Below are positions 27,560-37,042 of a stretch of 64,000 nt of DNA, piece after piece. Location: assembly GCF_900106035.1 (NCBI RefSeq), contig NZ_FNUC01000004.1, forward strand, positions 558,001 to 622,000, given 5' to 3'. Position numbers and translations under genes: made by a program. The notes beneath the pieces were generated by a model, which saw only the letters and a list, made by a program, of their open reading frames with translations, was not told the DNA's origin and ran no database searches. The stretch is from Jiangella alba. Its GTDB lineage: Bacteria; Actinomycetota; Actinomycetes; Jiangellales; Jiangellaceae. Numbering within the stretch: position 1 is the first letter of the stretch; each line of letters begins with the position of its first letter.

Positions 27560-29353
27560 ATGACCACCGACACCCGCGCTCCCGCGGGGCCGGCGCACGC
27601 CGCCGCCGAGCCCGTCGCCGGCCTCGCGAAGCCGGGAGCGCTGGCCCGGCTGCTCGCGCCGATCCGGGCCCACCTCGTGGCCTGCGCGATCCTCTCGGCC
27701 CTGAGCTCGGCGTCCGGGATCGTGCCGTACATCGCCGTCGCCGAGATCGCGCGGGTGCTGCTCGACGACCCGGACGGGGCGCGGCGGGCGATCTGGACGT
27801 GGGTCGGCATCGGCGCGGCGGGCGCCGGCCTGTGGCTGGTGCTGCTCGTGCAGTCGTCGCGGATCGGCCACTACGCCGACGCCGCGATCCTGCACGAGCT
27901 GCGCGGGCGGATCGTCCGCCACCTCGGCGCGCTGCCGCTGGGCTGGTTCCGCGCCGCGGGCTCGGGCCAGGTCAAGCGGTCGATGACCGGCGACCTCGAG
28001 GAGATGCACGAGGTCATCGCGCACGCGCTCGGGCAGCTGACCGGCGCAGTCACGGTGATGACGGTCGCGAGCGCCTACCTGTTCGTGGTCGACCCGCCGA
28101 TGGCGCTGATCGTGCTGGGCGTCCTCGCCCTGATGGCGGTCTTCTACCGCATCTCCATGCGCTCGATGACGACGCACATGAACCGGCTGATCGCCGCCGA
28201 CCAGCGCATCAGCGCGGCCGGCATCGAGTACGCCGACGGCATCCAGGTGGTCAAGACGTTCGGCACCGGCGGGCGCGTGCTGCGCCGCTTCGACGACGCG
28301 GTCGACGAACACACCCAGGCGTTCGCGGCGTGGGTGGCCGAGGTCCGGCGCAGCTCGGCGGCGTCGCGGCTGTTCGGCTCCGAGCTGGCCGTCCTCGCCG
28401 TCGTGACGGCGGCCGGGCTGGCCTTCGTCGACCGCGGGACGCTCGCCGTCGCGGACCTCGTCGCGTTCCTCGTCGTCGCGATCGGGCTGCCGAACTCGAT
28501 CCTCCCGGCCGTCACGGCCATGCAGGGCGTGCGCAAGGGGCGCATGGGCGCGGCCAACATCGAGCGGCTGCTGGCCCGGGCGCCGCTGCCGGAACCGGCG
28601 CACCCGCGCCGCCCGGACGGCCACGGTGTCGAGTTCGACCGCGTCCGCTTCTCCTACGACGGCGTGACCCACGCGGTCGACGGCGTCAGCGCGGTGTGCC
28701 GGCCGGGCACGGTCACCGCGATCGTCGGCCCGTCCGGCGCGGGCAAGACCACCCTGGCCGGCCTGCTGCCGCGGTTCTACGACGTGAGCGACGGCGCGGT
28801 GCGCATCGGCGGCGCCGACGTGCGCTCGATCCCGTCCACCGAGCTGCTGGCGTCGATGTCGCTGGTGTTCCAGGACGTCGCGCTGCTGCGCGACAGCGTC
28901 GCCGAGAACATCCGCATCGGCCGGCCCGGGGCGAGCGACGCCGAGGTCCGCGAGGCCGCCGTCGCCGCGCACGTCCACGACGTCATCGAGCGGCTGCCCA
29001 GCGGCTACGACACGCTGCTCGACGCGGGCGGCGGCAGCCTGTCCGGCGGCGAGCGGCAGCGTTTGACGATCGCGCGGGCGATCCTGTCCGGCGCGCCGAT
29101 CGTGGTGCTGGACGAGGCGACCGCCGCGCTCGATCCCGACAGCGAGGCCGCCGTCCAGGACGCACTGGCCACGCTCGCCGTCGGCAAGACCGTCCTCGTC
29201 ATCGCGCACCGGCTGCACACCATCGCCGACGCCGACCAGATCCTCGTCCTCGACGACGGGCGGCTGGCCGAGCGCGGCCGCCACGACGAACTGCTGGCCG
29301 GCGGCGGGCTGTACGCCCGCATGTGGGCCGCACAGGAAGGGGTGCTCGCATGA
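27560..29353 (+). CDS. ABC transporter, fused permease–ATPase, first half of heterodimer (siderophore-importer/IrtA-YbtP-like)
   Basis: The 597-residue protein has a six-helix ABC exporter-fold domain (about 35–340) and an ATPase domain with Walker A GPSGAGKTT, signature SLSGGERQR and Walker B VVLDEAT. It is followed with ATGA overlap by a second protein of the same design, so the pair should form a heterodimer. Pairs of this type behind an iron box in actinobacteria (IrtAB-like, YbtPQ-like) import ferric siderophores despite the exporter fold. No siderophore-reductase domain is present, and export of a small molecule is the alternative. Confidence 0.88.
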   Translation: MTTDTRAPAGPAHAAAEPVAGLAKPGALARLLAPIRAHLVACAILSALSSASGIVPYIAVAEIARVLLDDPDGARRAIWTWVGIGAAGAGLWLVLLVQSSRIGHYADAAILHELRGRIVRHLGALPLGWFRAAGSGQVKRSMTGDLEEMHEVIAHALGQLTGAVTVMTVASAYLFVVDPPMALIVLGVLALMAVFYRISMRSMTTHMNRLIAADQRISAAGIEYADGIQVVKTFGTGGRVLRRFDDAVDEHTQAFAAWVAEVRRSSAASRLFGSELAVLAVVTAAGLAFVDRGTLAVADLVAFLVVAIGLPNSILPAVTAMQGVRKGRMGAANIERLLARAPLPEPAHPRRPDGHGVEFDRVRFSYDGVTHAVDGVSAVCRPGTVTAIVGPSGAGKTTLAGLLPRFYDVSDGAVRIGGADVRSIPSTELLASMSLVFQDVALLRDSVAENIRIGRPGASDAEVREAAVAAHVHDVIERLPSGYDTLLDAGGGSLSGGERQRLTIARAILSGAPIVVLDEATAALDPDSEAAVQDALATLAVGKTVLVIAHRLHTIADADQILVLDDGRLAERGRHDELLAGGGLYARMWAAQEGVLA

Positions 29354-31092
29354 TCCGCCGGCTGTACCGGTTGTGGCCGGAGCCGCAGCTGCTGGGACGG
29401 TTGTGGCTGCTCACCGCCACGCAGGCCGTCCTGCAAGGACTGCTGCTCGGCCTGCTGGTCCCGATCCTGGACGCCGTCGTCCGGCCCGAGCCCGACCTCG
29501 CCGCGGCGACGCCCTGGCTGTGGCTCGGGGCCGCCGGCGCGGTCGTCCACGCGGTGCTGAGCATCGTCGCGACGCCGGTGGGGTTCCGGGCCGCGGGGAC
29601 GCTCGCGGCGCAGCTGCGGCGGCGGCTGATGCGGCACGTCAGCACACTGCCGCTGGGCTGGTTCACCGCCGAGCACAAGGCGCGGCTCGCGCGCGGCGTC
29701 ACGGCCGACGTCGGCGACGCGGCGCAGCTGGCCGTGACGGTCGCCGGGCCGGCCATCACGTCGACGCTGCTGCCCGCGACGGTCGTCGTCGTGACGTTCG
29801 CGGTCGACTGGCGGATGGCGCTGCTGCTGTGCGCCATCGCGCTGGCCGCCCTGTGGGCGCTCCTGCGGGCCGCACGCATCGCCGAGATCGCCGAGGTCGA
29901 GCTGGAGCGGGCCGCCGTCGGGGTGGCCGGGCGGGCGATCGAGCTGGGTCAGGCGCAGCCGGTGCTGCGCGCGGCCGGCCTCGCCGACGGCACGCCGCGG
30001 ATGCGGGCCGCGCTGGCCGACCACCGCGACACCTACCGCGACGGCATGCGACGCGCGCGGCGGCCGTTCTTCGTCTACACCGGCGTCGTCAACGCCGGGT
30101 TCGTCGCCGTGCTCGCGCTGGCCGCCGGTCTCGTCCTCGACGAGCGCATCGGGATCGCCGCGGCCATCGCGCTGCTCGTGCTGGCCGCCCGGTTCCTGGA
30201 GCCGCTCGGCAACCTCATCGAGCTGATCGGCGCCCTGCGCGCGATGACGAACAAGATCGGGCGGATCGAAGGGCTGCTGGCCGTGCCCGCGCTGCCGGCG
30301 CCGTCCGCACCGGTGCGCACGATCGAGACCGCCGACGTCGAGTTCGACCGGGTCGGGTTCGCCTACCCGGGCGGCGACCGGCCGGCGCTGAGCGACGTGT
30401 CGCTGCGCTGCCGGCCCGGCACCACCACGGCGCTGGTCGGGCCGTCCGGCTCCGGCAAGACGACGGTCACCCGGCTGATCGCCCGCTTCTTCGACGTCGA
30501 CGCCGGTCGGGTGCGCGTCGGCGGGGTGGACGTCCGCGACCTCGACCCGGAGGCGCTGATGGACGAGATCGCCATCGTCTTCCAGGACGTCTACCTGTTC
30601 GACGACACCGTCGAGAACAACCTGCGGCTGGCCCGCCCGAACGCGACCTGGGCCGAGCTGGCGGACGCGGCCGCGGCGGCGCGGCTGGACGAGGTGGTCG
30701 AGCGGCTCCCCGGCGGCTGGCAGACCCGCGTCGGTGAGGCCGGCGCCCAGCTGTCCGGCGGCGAACGGCAGCGCGTCGCGATCGCCCGGGCGATGCTCAA
30801 GCGGGCCCGCATCGTGCTCGTCGACGAGGCCAGCTCGGCGCTCGACCCGGAGAACGAGGCCGCGGTCACCCAGGCCATCGCCAACCTCGGCGCCGACCCC
30901 GGCCGCACCGTGATCGTCATCGCGCACCGCCCCGCCACGCTCGCCGCGGCCGACCACGTCGTCGCGCTCGACGACGGCCGCGTGGTCGAGGCGGGCACGC
31001 CGGCGCAGCTGCTCGGGACGGACGGGGTGTTCGCGCGGATCAGTCGCCAGAACGAGCGGACGCGGCACTGGCGCATCGCGGCGCGCGGCTGA
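29350..31092 (+). CDS. ABC transporter, fused permease–ATPase, second half of heterodimer
   Basis: The 580-residue partner starts MIRRLYRLWPEPQLLGRLWLL, with membrane helices to about 320 and an ATPase domain with Walker A GPSGSGKTT, signature QLSGGERQR and Walker B VLVDEASSALD. ATG 29350 overlaps the first subunit's stop codon, giving tight translational coupling. Both ATPase sites appear complete in this subunit, with His in VIVIAHRPATL. Predicted role is membrane transport of a siderophore or related compound under iron control, shared with its partner. Confidence 0.88.
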   Translation: MIRRLYRLWPEPQLLGRLWLLTATQAVLQGLLLGLLVPILDAVVRPEPDLAAATPWLWLGAAGAVVHAVLSIVATPVGFRAAGTLAAQLRRRLMRHVSTLPLGWFTAEHKARLARGVTADVGDAAQLAVTVAGPAITSTLLPATVVVVTFAVDWRMALLLCAIALAALWALLRAARIAEIAEVELERAAVGVAGRAIELGQAQPVLRAAGLADGTPRMRAALADHRDTYRDGMRRARRPFFVYTGVVNAGFVAVLALAAGLVLDERIGIAAAIALLVLAARFLEPLGNLIELIGALRAMTNKIGRIEGLLAVPALPAPSAPVRTIETADVEFDRVGFAYPGGDRPALSDVSLRCRPGTTTALVGPSGSGKTTVTRLIARFFDVDAGRVRVGGVDVRDLDPEALMDEIAIVFQDVYLFDDTVENNLRLARPNATWAELADAAAAARLDEVVERLPGGWQTRVGEAGAQLSGGERQRVAIARAMLKRARIVLVDEASSALDPENEAAVTQAIANLGADPGRTVIVIAHRPATLAAADHVVALDDGRVVEAGTPAQLLGTDGVFARISRQNERTRHWRIAARG

Positions 31093-31117
31093 TACGGCCG
31101 GATGACATCCTGGGCAC

Positions 31118-31960
31118 ATGACGGTCGAGGCGCTGGGCTTCGCTCCGTCGGCGCGCGTGCTGATCGTCAACTGCGACGACCTCGGCCTGCACCCGGCCGT
31201 CAACGCGGCGGTCGTCGACGCGGTCGAGGGCGGGATCGCCCGCTCGGCCAGCCTCATGGTGCCGCCGCCGGGCGCCGCCGACGCCATGCGGCTGCTCCGG
31301 GACCGGCCGTGGCTGTCGTTCGGCGTGCACCTCACCCTCATCCGCGACGCCGACAACTCCGCCTGGGGGCCGGTCGCTGCGCGGGAGCGGGTGCCGTCGC
31401 TGCTCGATCCGGCCACCGGCGAGCTGTACGCCGACACCCCCGCCGGCCGCGACCGGCTGCTCGCCCGCGCCCGCATCGAGGACGTCGAGCACGAGCTGCG
31501 CGCCCAGCTGGAGACCGTGCTGCGGGCCGGCCTCGCGCCGACCCACCTGGACTGGCACTGCCTCGCCGACGGCGGCCGCGCGGACGTCTTCGAGCTGGGC
31601 CTGGCACTCGCCGCGGAGCACGGCCTCGCCGCCCGTGCCTGGCTCGACGACGGGCGGGCGGCGGCGCGCGCCCGCGGCCGGCCCGTCGTCGATCACCCGT
31701 TCGTCGACAGCTTCGCTCTCGACCTCGACGACAAGCCGGCCGGGTACGAGCGGCTGCTGCGCGACCTGCCCGCCGGCCTCAGCGAATGGGCCGTCCACCC
31801 GGGGCTCGCGACCCCGGAGTGGCGGACGATCGAGCCCACCGGCTGGCGGGTGCGCGCCACCGACCACGCGTTCCTCACGTCGGCCCGCGCGCGCACCGTC
31901 CTCGCCGACGAGGGCATCACCGTCATCGACTACCGGCCGCTCCAGCGGGCTACGACGTGA
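31118..31960 (+). CDS. ChbG/HpnK (YdjC)-family carbohydrate deacetylase
   Basis: The 280-residue protein has the YdjC metal-site pattern: VNCDDLGLHPAVN near 19–31 with the catalytic and metal Asp pair, FGVHLTL near 68–74 and THLDWHCL around 140. A further AVHPG lies near 226. Characterised relatives remove N-acetyl groups from chitooligosaccharides or from hopanoid and lipid head-group sugars. It starts 25 bases after the ABC pair and may be co-transcribed, or belong functionally to the sugar operon convergent with it. Its end overlaps that convergent gene by 11 bases. Confidence 0.85.
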   Translation: MTVEALGFAPSARVLIVNCDDLGLHPAVNAAVVDAVEGGIARSASLMVPPPGAADAMRLLRDRPWLSFGVHLTLIRDADNSAWGPVAARERVPSLLDPATGELYADTPAGRDRLLARARIEDVEHELRAQLETVLRAGLAPTHLDWHCLADGGRADVFELGLALAAEHGLAARAWLDDGRAAARARGRPVVDHPFVDSFALDLDDKPAGYERLLRDLPAGLSEWAVHPGLATPEWRTIEPTGWRVRATDHAFLTSARARTVLADEGITVIDYRPLQRATT

Positions 31961-33902
31961 ACGTGTAGGCGATCCGCCCGGCGCGGCCGTGCGGGACGCG
32001 CAGGAGGTGGAGGCGGCGGGAAGCGTCCAGGAAATAGGTGCGCGCGGCCGGTGTGACGGTGGCGTCGGCGGCGGCGCCCCAGTCGACCGTCAGCGTGACG
32101 TTGCCGCGGGTGATCGCCAGCGAGGTGGCCGACGCGGCGGCCGGTGCGCCGAAGGCCACCTCGGCGCCGGTCGACCACCGCACGTCGTCGCCCGGCCGGA
32201 GGACGAGCGGGATCTGCTCGGACGCGTCCAGGCTCGTCGTGATCTCGCGGACCAGCCCGGCGTCGGTGAACAGCGCCTCGACGGTCACGTTGCCGCCGGC
32301 CGTCGTCCAGCGCAGGCCGAGGTCACCGCGGACGGCGGAGACCCGGCCGGGCTCGACGACCGGCCCGGCGCCGACCGGCCCTGCGAAGTAGGACGGCGTC
32401 AGGTTGGACGCGCCGTCGGTGCCGCCGTTCGCGAGCACCGTCGCCCAGCACTCGGCGTTGGAGTTCTGCCCGCCGTGGACGAACGTGCCCGCGTCCGGGT
32501 GCCAGAGCAGCCCGAGGCCCGCCCGCACCACGCCGTTGGGCCGGGTGCCGAGGAACGCCTGCAGGTAGTACGACGGGCGCCGGAGGAACAGGTAGTGCTG
32601 ATCGTTCGGGTCGGCGCGCAGTTCGGTGAACCGGCTGAACCGCACGGCCGGCAGCCCGGCCATCGCGACGTCGCGCTGCCGCCGGGTCGGGAAGCCCTCG
32701 CCGTACGGGATGTTCGCGGGGATCCGCGGGTTGGTGTCCCCCGGCGCCAGGACCGGCACCGGGGCCGGGTCCGCCGCCCACGCCGCCCGCTGCGCGTCGC
32801 GCTCCTCGCGGGCGGGGTAGAAGACCCGCAGGTCCGGTACCGAGCGGGCGAACACCGAGCCCAGGTCGCGCTGCTGCCGGTCCGGCGTCACCGGGTCGAG
32901 GAAGTACATCGGCGTGCGCGCGGCGCCGGAGGCGAACGAGACCAGCCCGGCGCCGTCCGGCTCGGGAACGACGGTGTAGGTCAGCCATTCCGCGAGCCGG
33001 CGCACCATGGGCAGGAACACCGGCCGGCCGATCTCGGTGTGGAGCTCGTGCAGCTCGGTGAGCGTGACGTTGAGGTTGTAGGCGATGTCCATGCCGCGCG
33101 GCTCGTAGAGGAACCCGGCCGGGCTCTGCGCGTGGGCGGCGTAGAAGGCGACGCGATCGTCGAGCAGCCGGCGCAGGCCGGCGTCCGGGTCGAGGTTCAG
33201 CGCCTTGGCCGCACCGGCCAGCCCGGCGGCGGGCTGGTTCGCGAACTCGACCATGCCGTCCTGCCAGACGCCGGTGTTGGCAGGGTCGAGGAACCACGTC
33301 ATGGCCCGGCGCAGCGCGGCGCCGATCTCGGCGCCGCGTTCGGGCAGAACGTCAGCGGCGCGCAGCTCGTGCAGCGTCTTGCTCAGGTACCCGAGCGCGA
33401 ACGCGGTGGCCGCGCGCGACCGCTCGTCCGGCGAGAACTCCGACCAGGAGCCGTCGTCGTGCTGCAGCCGCAGGTAGTAGCCGATGGCGGCGTCGAGGCG
33501 GGCGAGCAGGGCGGGGTCGTGACGGTACGGGTTCCACGGCCGGTCGACGCCGTGGAACCAGGCCAGCGTGGCGACGTGCTCCATGATCCGCGCGTTGAAC
33601 GGCTCGACCGGCGTGCGCCACCAGCCGCCGGCCATGAACCCGCGCAGTTCGCCGTCGGAGTCGTCGATGTCGTTGACCATGTCGGCCAGCGTCACCAGGT
33701 ACGGCGCGTACCGCTGCTCCGCCGCCGCGAACGCCGTCCGCGCGGGCCTGGCGGGCAGCGGCGCGAGCCGGGCCAGCGGCCCGCCGCCGGTCGCCGCGAC
33801 GGGGTCCGCGTACGCCGGCCGGGTGAGGGCCAGGCCCGCCAGCCCGGCCACCCCGCCGATGATCACCGTCCGACGGTTCGGACGGGCGCCTGCGTCTGCC
33901 AT
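31950..33902 (-). CDS. Tat-exported protein of unknown activity, probable alpha/alpha-barrel carbohydrate-active enzyme
   Basis: The 650-residue protein starts with a twin-arginine signal (PNRRTVIIGGVAGLAGLAL, cleavage likely after AYA near 30). The N-terminal two thirds are helical with repeated Trp and Tyr (GGWWRTPVEP, GYYLRLQHDDGSWSEF), reminiscent of (alpha/alpha)6-barrel glycan lyases or hydrolases. The last third is beta-rich, like the sandwich domain of polysaccharide lyases. It is the final gene after a CUT1 sugar ABC importer, so an extracytoplasmic glycan-processing role is a reasonable inference. No family or catalytic residues are recognised with confidence. Confidence 0.72.
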   Translation of the reverse strand: MADAGARPNRRTVIIGGVAGLAGLALTRPAYADPVAATGGGPLARLAPLPARPARTAFAAAEQRYAPYLVTLADMVNDIDDSDGELRGFMAGGWWRTPVEPFNARIMEHVATLAWFHGVDRPWNPYRHDPALLARLDAAIGYYLRLQHDDGSWSEFSPDERSRAATAFALGYLSKTLHELRAADVLPERGAEIGAALRRAMTWFLDPANTGVWQDGMVEFANQPAAGLAGAAKALNLDPDAGLRRLLDDRVAFYAAHAQSPAGFLYEPRGMDIAYNLNVTLTELHELHTEIGRPVFLPMVRRLAEWLTYTVVPEPDGAGLVSFASGAARTPMYFLDPVTPDRQQRDLGSVFARSVPDLRVFYPAREERDAQRAAWAADPAPVPVLAPGDTNPRIPANIPYGEGFPTRRQRDVAMAGLPAVRFSRFTELRADPNDQHYLFLRRPSYYLQAFLGTRPNGVVRAGLGLLWHPDAGTFVHGGQNSNAECWATVLANGGTDGASNLTPSYFAGPVGAGPVVEPGRVSAVRGDLGLRWTTAGGNVTVEALFTDAGLVREITTSLDASEQIPLVLRPGDDVRWSTGAEVAFGAPAAASATSLAITRGNVTLTVDWGAAADATVTPAARTYFLDASRRLHLLRVPHGRAGRIAYTFTS

Positions 33903-33948
33903 GGTGCCTCCGTGATTCCGCCGCGACCGCGGCCGGGTCGGGGGTCCG

Positions 33949-34806
33949 TCAGCCTTTGATGCCGCTGGCGAAGCCCTTGATGATGTACTTCTGGAGCAGG
34001 AAGTAGATGACGAGGATCGGCACGATCGCGATCCCCATCCCGGCGAAGATCACCTGCCACTGGCTGGCGAACTCCCCGCGGAAGGCGAAGATCGCCACCG
34101 GCAGCGTCTGCTGCGGGCTCCCGCCGACGTAGAGCAGCGGCGTCAGGAAGTCGTTCCAGATGTTGATGGCCGACAGGATCACGACGGTGCCCGTCACCGG
34201 CCGCAGCAGCGGGAACACGATGCGCCGGAACACCGCCAGCGACCCGGCGCCGTCGACGCGCGCCGCCTCCTCGTAGTCGCGGGGCAGCGCGCGCAGGAAC
34301 CCGGCGTAGAGGAACACCGCGAGCGGCAGCTGGTGCCCGATCTCGAAGATGATCAGCGAGGTGTACGTCTGCAGCAGGTTGAGGTCGCGCATCAGCTGGT
34401 ACAGCGGCACCATGCCGAGCTGCAGCGGGATCATCAGGCCCAGCAGGAACAGCAGGTACGTCCCGTAGCCGAGCCGGGTGCCGCGCCGGGCCAGCACGTA
34501 CGCCGCCAGCGAGCCGCACAGCACCAGCAGGAACACCGACAGCCCCGTCACCACGACGGAGTTCACCATCGCGGTGCCGAGGTCGCCGCGCTGCCAGGCC
34601 TCGGTGAAGTTGGCCAGCGCCGGGTCCGACGGCAGCGCCAGCGGCGAGCGGGCCAGCTCGGCCGGCGTCTTGAGCGCCACGGTGAGGAAGACGTAGAACG
34701 GGAACAGGAAGATCGCGGCGACGGCGAGCATGCCCAGCTCGGCGCCCGCCCGCGGCAGGGTCCACCGCCGCCGCCGGGCCGCCGGGCGCACCGCCACGGC
34801 GCTCAC
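33949..34806 (-). CDS. CUT1 sugar ABC transporter permease (MalG-like)
   Basis: The 285-residue membrane protein has six predicted helices and the EAA loop EEAARVDGAGSLAVFRRIVFP near residue 185, which docks on the ATPase. It starts with GTG 34806, overlapping the partner permease stop (GTGA). The operon lacks its own MsmX/MalK-type ATPase, so a shared ATPase encoded elsewhere is expected, as is usual in actinobacteria. Imports an oligosaccharide or glycoside delivered by the lipoprotein encoded upstream. Confidence 0.93.
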   Translation of the reverse strand: MSAVAVRPAARRRRWTLPRAGAELGMLAVAAIFLFPFYVFLTVALKTPAELARSPLALPSDPALANFTEAWQRGDLGTAMVNSVVVTGLSVFLLVLCGSLAAYVLARRGTRLGYGTYLLFLLGLMIPLQLGMVPLYQLMRDLNLLQTYTSLIIFEIGHQLPLAVFLYAGFLRALPRDYEEAARVDGAGSLAVFRRIVFPLLRPVTGTVVILSAINIWNDFLTPLLYVGGSPQQTLPVAIFAFRGEFASQWQVIFAGMGIAIVPILVIYFLLQKYIIKGFASGIKG

Positions 34807-35732
34807 CGCTGCACCTCGAACCGGCGCAGCGCCCGCAGCTGGAGCAGCGCGAACGCGAAGACGATCATCGTCAGGACCAGCGCGATGGCCGTGGAGTAGC
34901 CGTACCGGCCCGACACGAACGCCTCCTTGTACATGACGACGGAGAGCGTCTCGGTCGCGTAGCCGGGGCCGCCCCCGGTCATGACGTAGACCTGGTCGAA
35001 CAGCTTGAGGCTGCCGATGAGCGTCAGCGACAGCGAGATCGTGGTGGCCGGCACCAGCAGTGGCAGCGTCACGTGCCGCAGCCGCTGCCAGCGACCGGCG
35101 CCGTCCATCGTGGCGGCCTCGTGCAGTTCGGGCGGCACGCCCTCGAGCCCGGCCAGGTAGATGACCATCGTGAGGCCGGCGTTCTGCCAGATGATGACGG
35201 CGATGACGCTGGCCAGCGCCACCGAGGGGTCGCCGAGCCAGTTCTGCGTCAGCGCGCCCAGCCCCACGGCGCCGAGGGCGTCGTTGAGCGGGCCGGTCGG
35301 GGTGAGGATGTACTGCCAGAGGAACCCGATGATCACCGGCGGCAGCAGCGCCGGGGCGAAGAACATGGTCCGCAGCAGGTTCCGGCTGGCCAGCGCCGAG
35401 TGCAGCGCCAGCGCGAGCGCCAGGCCCACCAGCGTCTGCACGATGGTGGTCGAGACCGCGATGACCAGCGTGTTCCGCAGCGCCGACCGGGCCGCCGGCG
35501 CCGAGAACAGCTCGGTGAAGTTGTCCAGCCCGACGAAGCCCGGCGCCTCCCGCCGTCCGGCCCAGTCGGTGAACGCGTACCCGGCGCCCTGCAGCGTCGG
35601 CCACAGCACCACGAACGCGTAGAAGACAAGCGCCGGGACCAGCAGCAGGTACGGGACGCTCGCCCGGCGGGACCGGCGGCGGGCGACCCGCTGCTCGCCG
35701 TCGACCGACGGCGGGCTGGCGGTCAGGGTCAC
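34803..35732 (-). CDS. CUT1 sugar ABC transporter permease (MalF-like)
   Basis: The 309-residue membrane protein begins with a cytoplasmic Arg-rich segment and then YLLLVPALVFYAFVVLWPTL. The EAA loop is HEAATMDGAGRWQRLRHVTLP near 210. It pairs with the downstream MalG-like permease to form the channel. GTG 35732 overlaps the binding-protein stop by four bases. Substrate is a sugar by family, with the identity open. Confidence 0.93.
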   Translation of the reverse strand: MTLTASPPSVDGEQRVARRRSRRASVPYLLLVPALVFYAFVVLWPTLQGAGYAFTDWAGRREAPGFVGLDNFTELFSAPAARSALRNTLVIAVSTTIVQTLVGLALALALHSALASRNLLRTMFFAPALLPPVIIGFLWQYILTPTGPLNDALGAVGLGALTQNWLGDPSVALASVIAVIIWQNAGLTMVIYLAGLEGVPPELHEAATMDGAGRWQRLRHVTLPLLVPATTISLSLTLIGSLKLFDQVYVMTGGGPGYATETLSVVMYKEAFVSGRYGYSTAIALVLTMIVFAFALLQLRALRRFEVQR

Positions 35733-37042
35733 GACTGGCCCTTGGCGTACTCGGCGTCGAGCTGGCCGAGCAGCCCGGTCGTGTCGAGGGCGCCGTCGAG
35801 CCACTCCTGGCCGGACTGCAGCATGGTCTGCTGGACGTCGCCGTTGGGCCACAGGTAGTTGGCGTAGGCGACGGAACGCCCGTCCGCGAGCAGCGGCTGG
35901 ATCGGCGCGAGCACGTCGCTGTCCAGCTCGACGTCGGTGGCCAGGCCGGGCAGCACGCCCATCTCGTTGGCGTAGGCGGCGACGTTCTCCGGCTCGGCCA
36001 GGAAGTCGAGGAAGCCGCGCGCCGCCTCGGGGTCGGCGGCCGCGTTGACGGCCAGGAAGTCCGGCGCCACGGGGACCATCGTCGCCTCCGCGTCGTCGTT
36101 CGCCGGCAGCGCGAAGACGCCGAACGCGTCGGCGCCTGCCTCGGAGTAGCCGTGCAGCTGCGGCAGGCCGGCCGAGACCATCAGCACCATCGCCGCGTCG
36201 CCGGTCGCGACCGACTGCATCCCCTGGTCGGCCGGGATGCCCAGCATGCCGTCGGAGAGGTAGCCGGCGTCGCGCAGCTCGGCGATGCGGGCGAACACCT
36301 CGTTCCACTCCGCGTTCTCGGCGAACGTGGTCTCCCCGGCGGCCAGCTGCGCGTCGATGTCCGGGTTCTCGGCGTAGACCAGCGTCCCGGCCAGCGCGTA
36401 GACCCAGAACTGGAAGAAGATGCCGCCCTGGAACGGCGCCGCGACGGGCGTGACGCCGGCCGCGTCCAGCGCCGCGCAGGCGTCGACGAACTCCTGCCAG
36501 GTGGTGGGCACCTCGACGCCGGCGTCCTCGAACACCTGGCGGTTGTAGGCCATGACGATGGCGTTGCGGCTCACCGGGAAGGCCAGCACCTGCCCGTCGA
36601 CCTCGGCGAGGGCGCGGGTGTCGTCGCCCAGCTCGTCCGTCCACGCCGCGTCGGACAGGTCCGTCAGCTCGCCCTCGCGGCCCAGCACCCCGACCGCGAC
36701 CGGGCTGGAGTTCCCCGGCGACACCCTGATCAGGTCCGCCGCCGTGCCGGACGTCAGCTGCACCCGCAACTGCTGGTTCAGCTCGTCGGTGGTGGCCGAG
36801 GAGATGTCGACGGTGCCGCCGGTCTCCTCCTCGTACGCCTCGATCAGCGGCGCGAGGCCGGTGTTCTGCTCGGTGTTGACGTACGCCGTGAGGCTGCCGC
36901 CCGACCCGCCCTCCTCGGTCGAGTCGTCGTCGCCGGAGTTGACGAACCCGCAGGCGCCGAGCGCGACCACGAGGGCGGTGCCGAGCGTGGCCCGCTGGAT
37001 CAGGACCCGGGCGGGACGGGACCGAGCGGCGTCGATGGTCAT
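35729..37042 (-). CDS. Sugar ABC transporter substrate-binding lipoprotein
   Basis: The 437-residue protein has a lipoprotein signal with lipobox LGAC (Cys near residue 31) and an extracellular solute-binding family 1 domain (LTAYVNTEQNTGLAPLIEAYEEETG; VDGQVLAFPVSRNAIVMAYNRQVFEDAG; ADQGMQSVATGDAAMVL). It delivers an oligosaccharide to the MalF/MalG pair encoded downstream. It overlaps the FAD-oxidoreductase gene by four bases. Family 1 binding proteins of this kind handle many di- and oligosaccharides. Confidence 0.93.
   Translation of the reverse strand: MTIDAARSRPARVLIQRATLGTALVVALGACGFVNSGDDDSTEEGGSGGSLTAYVNTEQNTGLAPLIEAYEEETGGTVDISSATTDELNQQLRVQLTSGTAADLIRVSPGNSSPVAVGVLGREGELTDLSDAAWTDELGDDTRALAEVDGQVLAFPVSRNAIVMAYNRQVFEDAGVEVPTTWQEFVDACAALDAAGVTPVAAPFQGGIFFQFWVYALAGTLVYAENPDIDAQLAAGETTFAENAEWNEVFARIAELRDAGYLSDGMLGIPADQGMQSVATGDAAMVLMVSAGLPQLHGYSEAGADAFGVFALPANDDAEATMVPVAPDFLAVNAAADPEAARGFLDFLAEPENVAAYANEMGVLPGLATDVELDSDVLAPIQPLLADGRSVAYANYLWPNGDVQQTMLQSGQEWLDGALDTTGLLGQLDAEYAKGQS

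Noticed and set aside
26939-29284. A 781-residue MerR fusion protein
   Set aside because: The extra N-terminal part is the antisense of the first ABC transporter gene. The true start is at 27493 and gives a normal MerR length.
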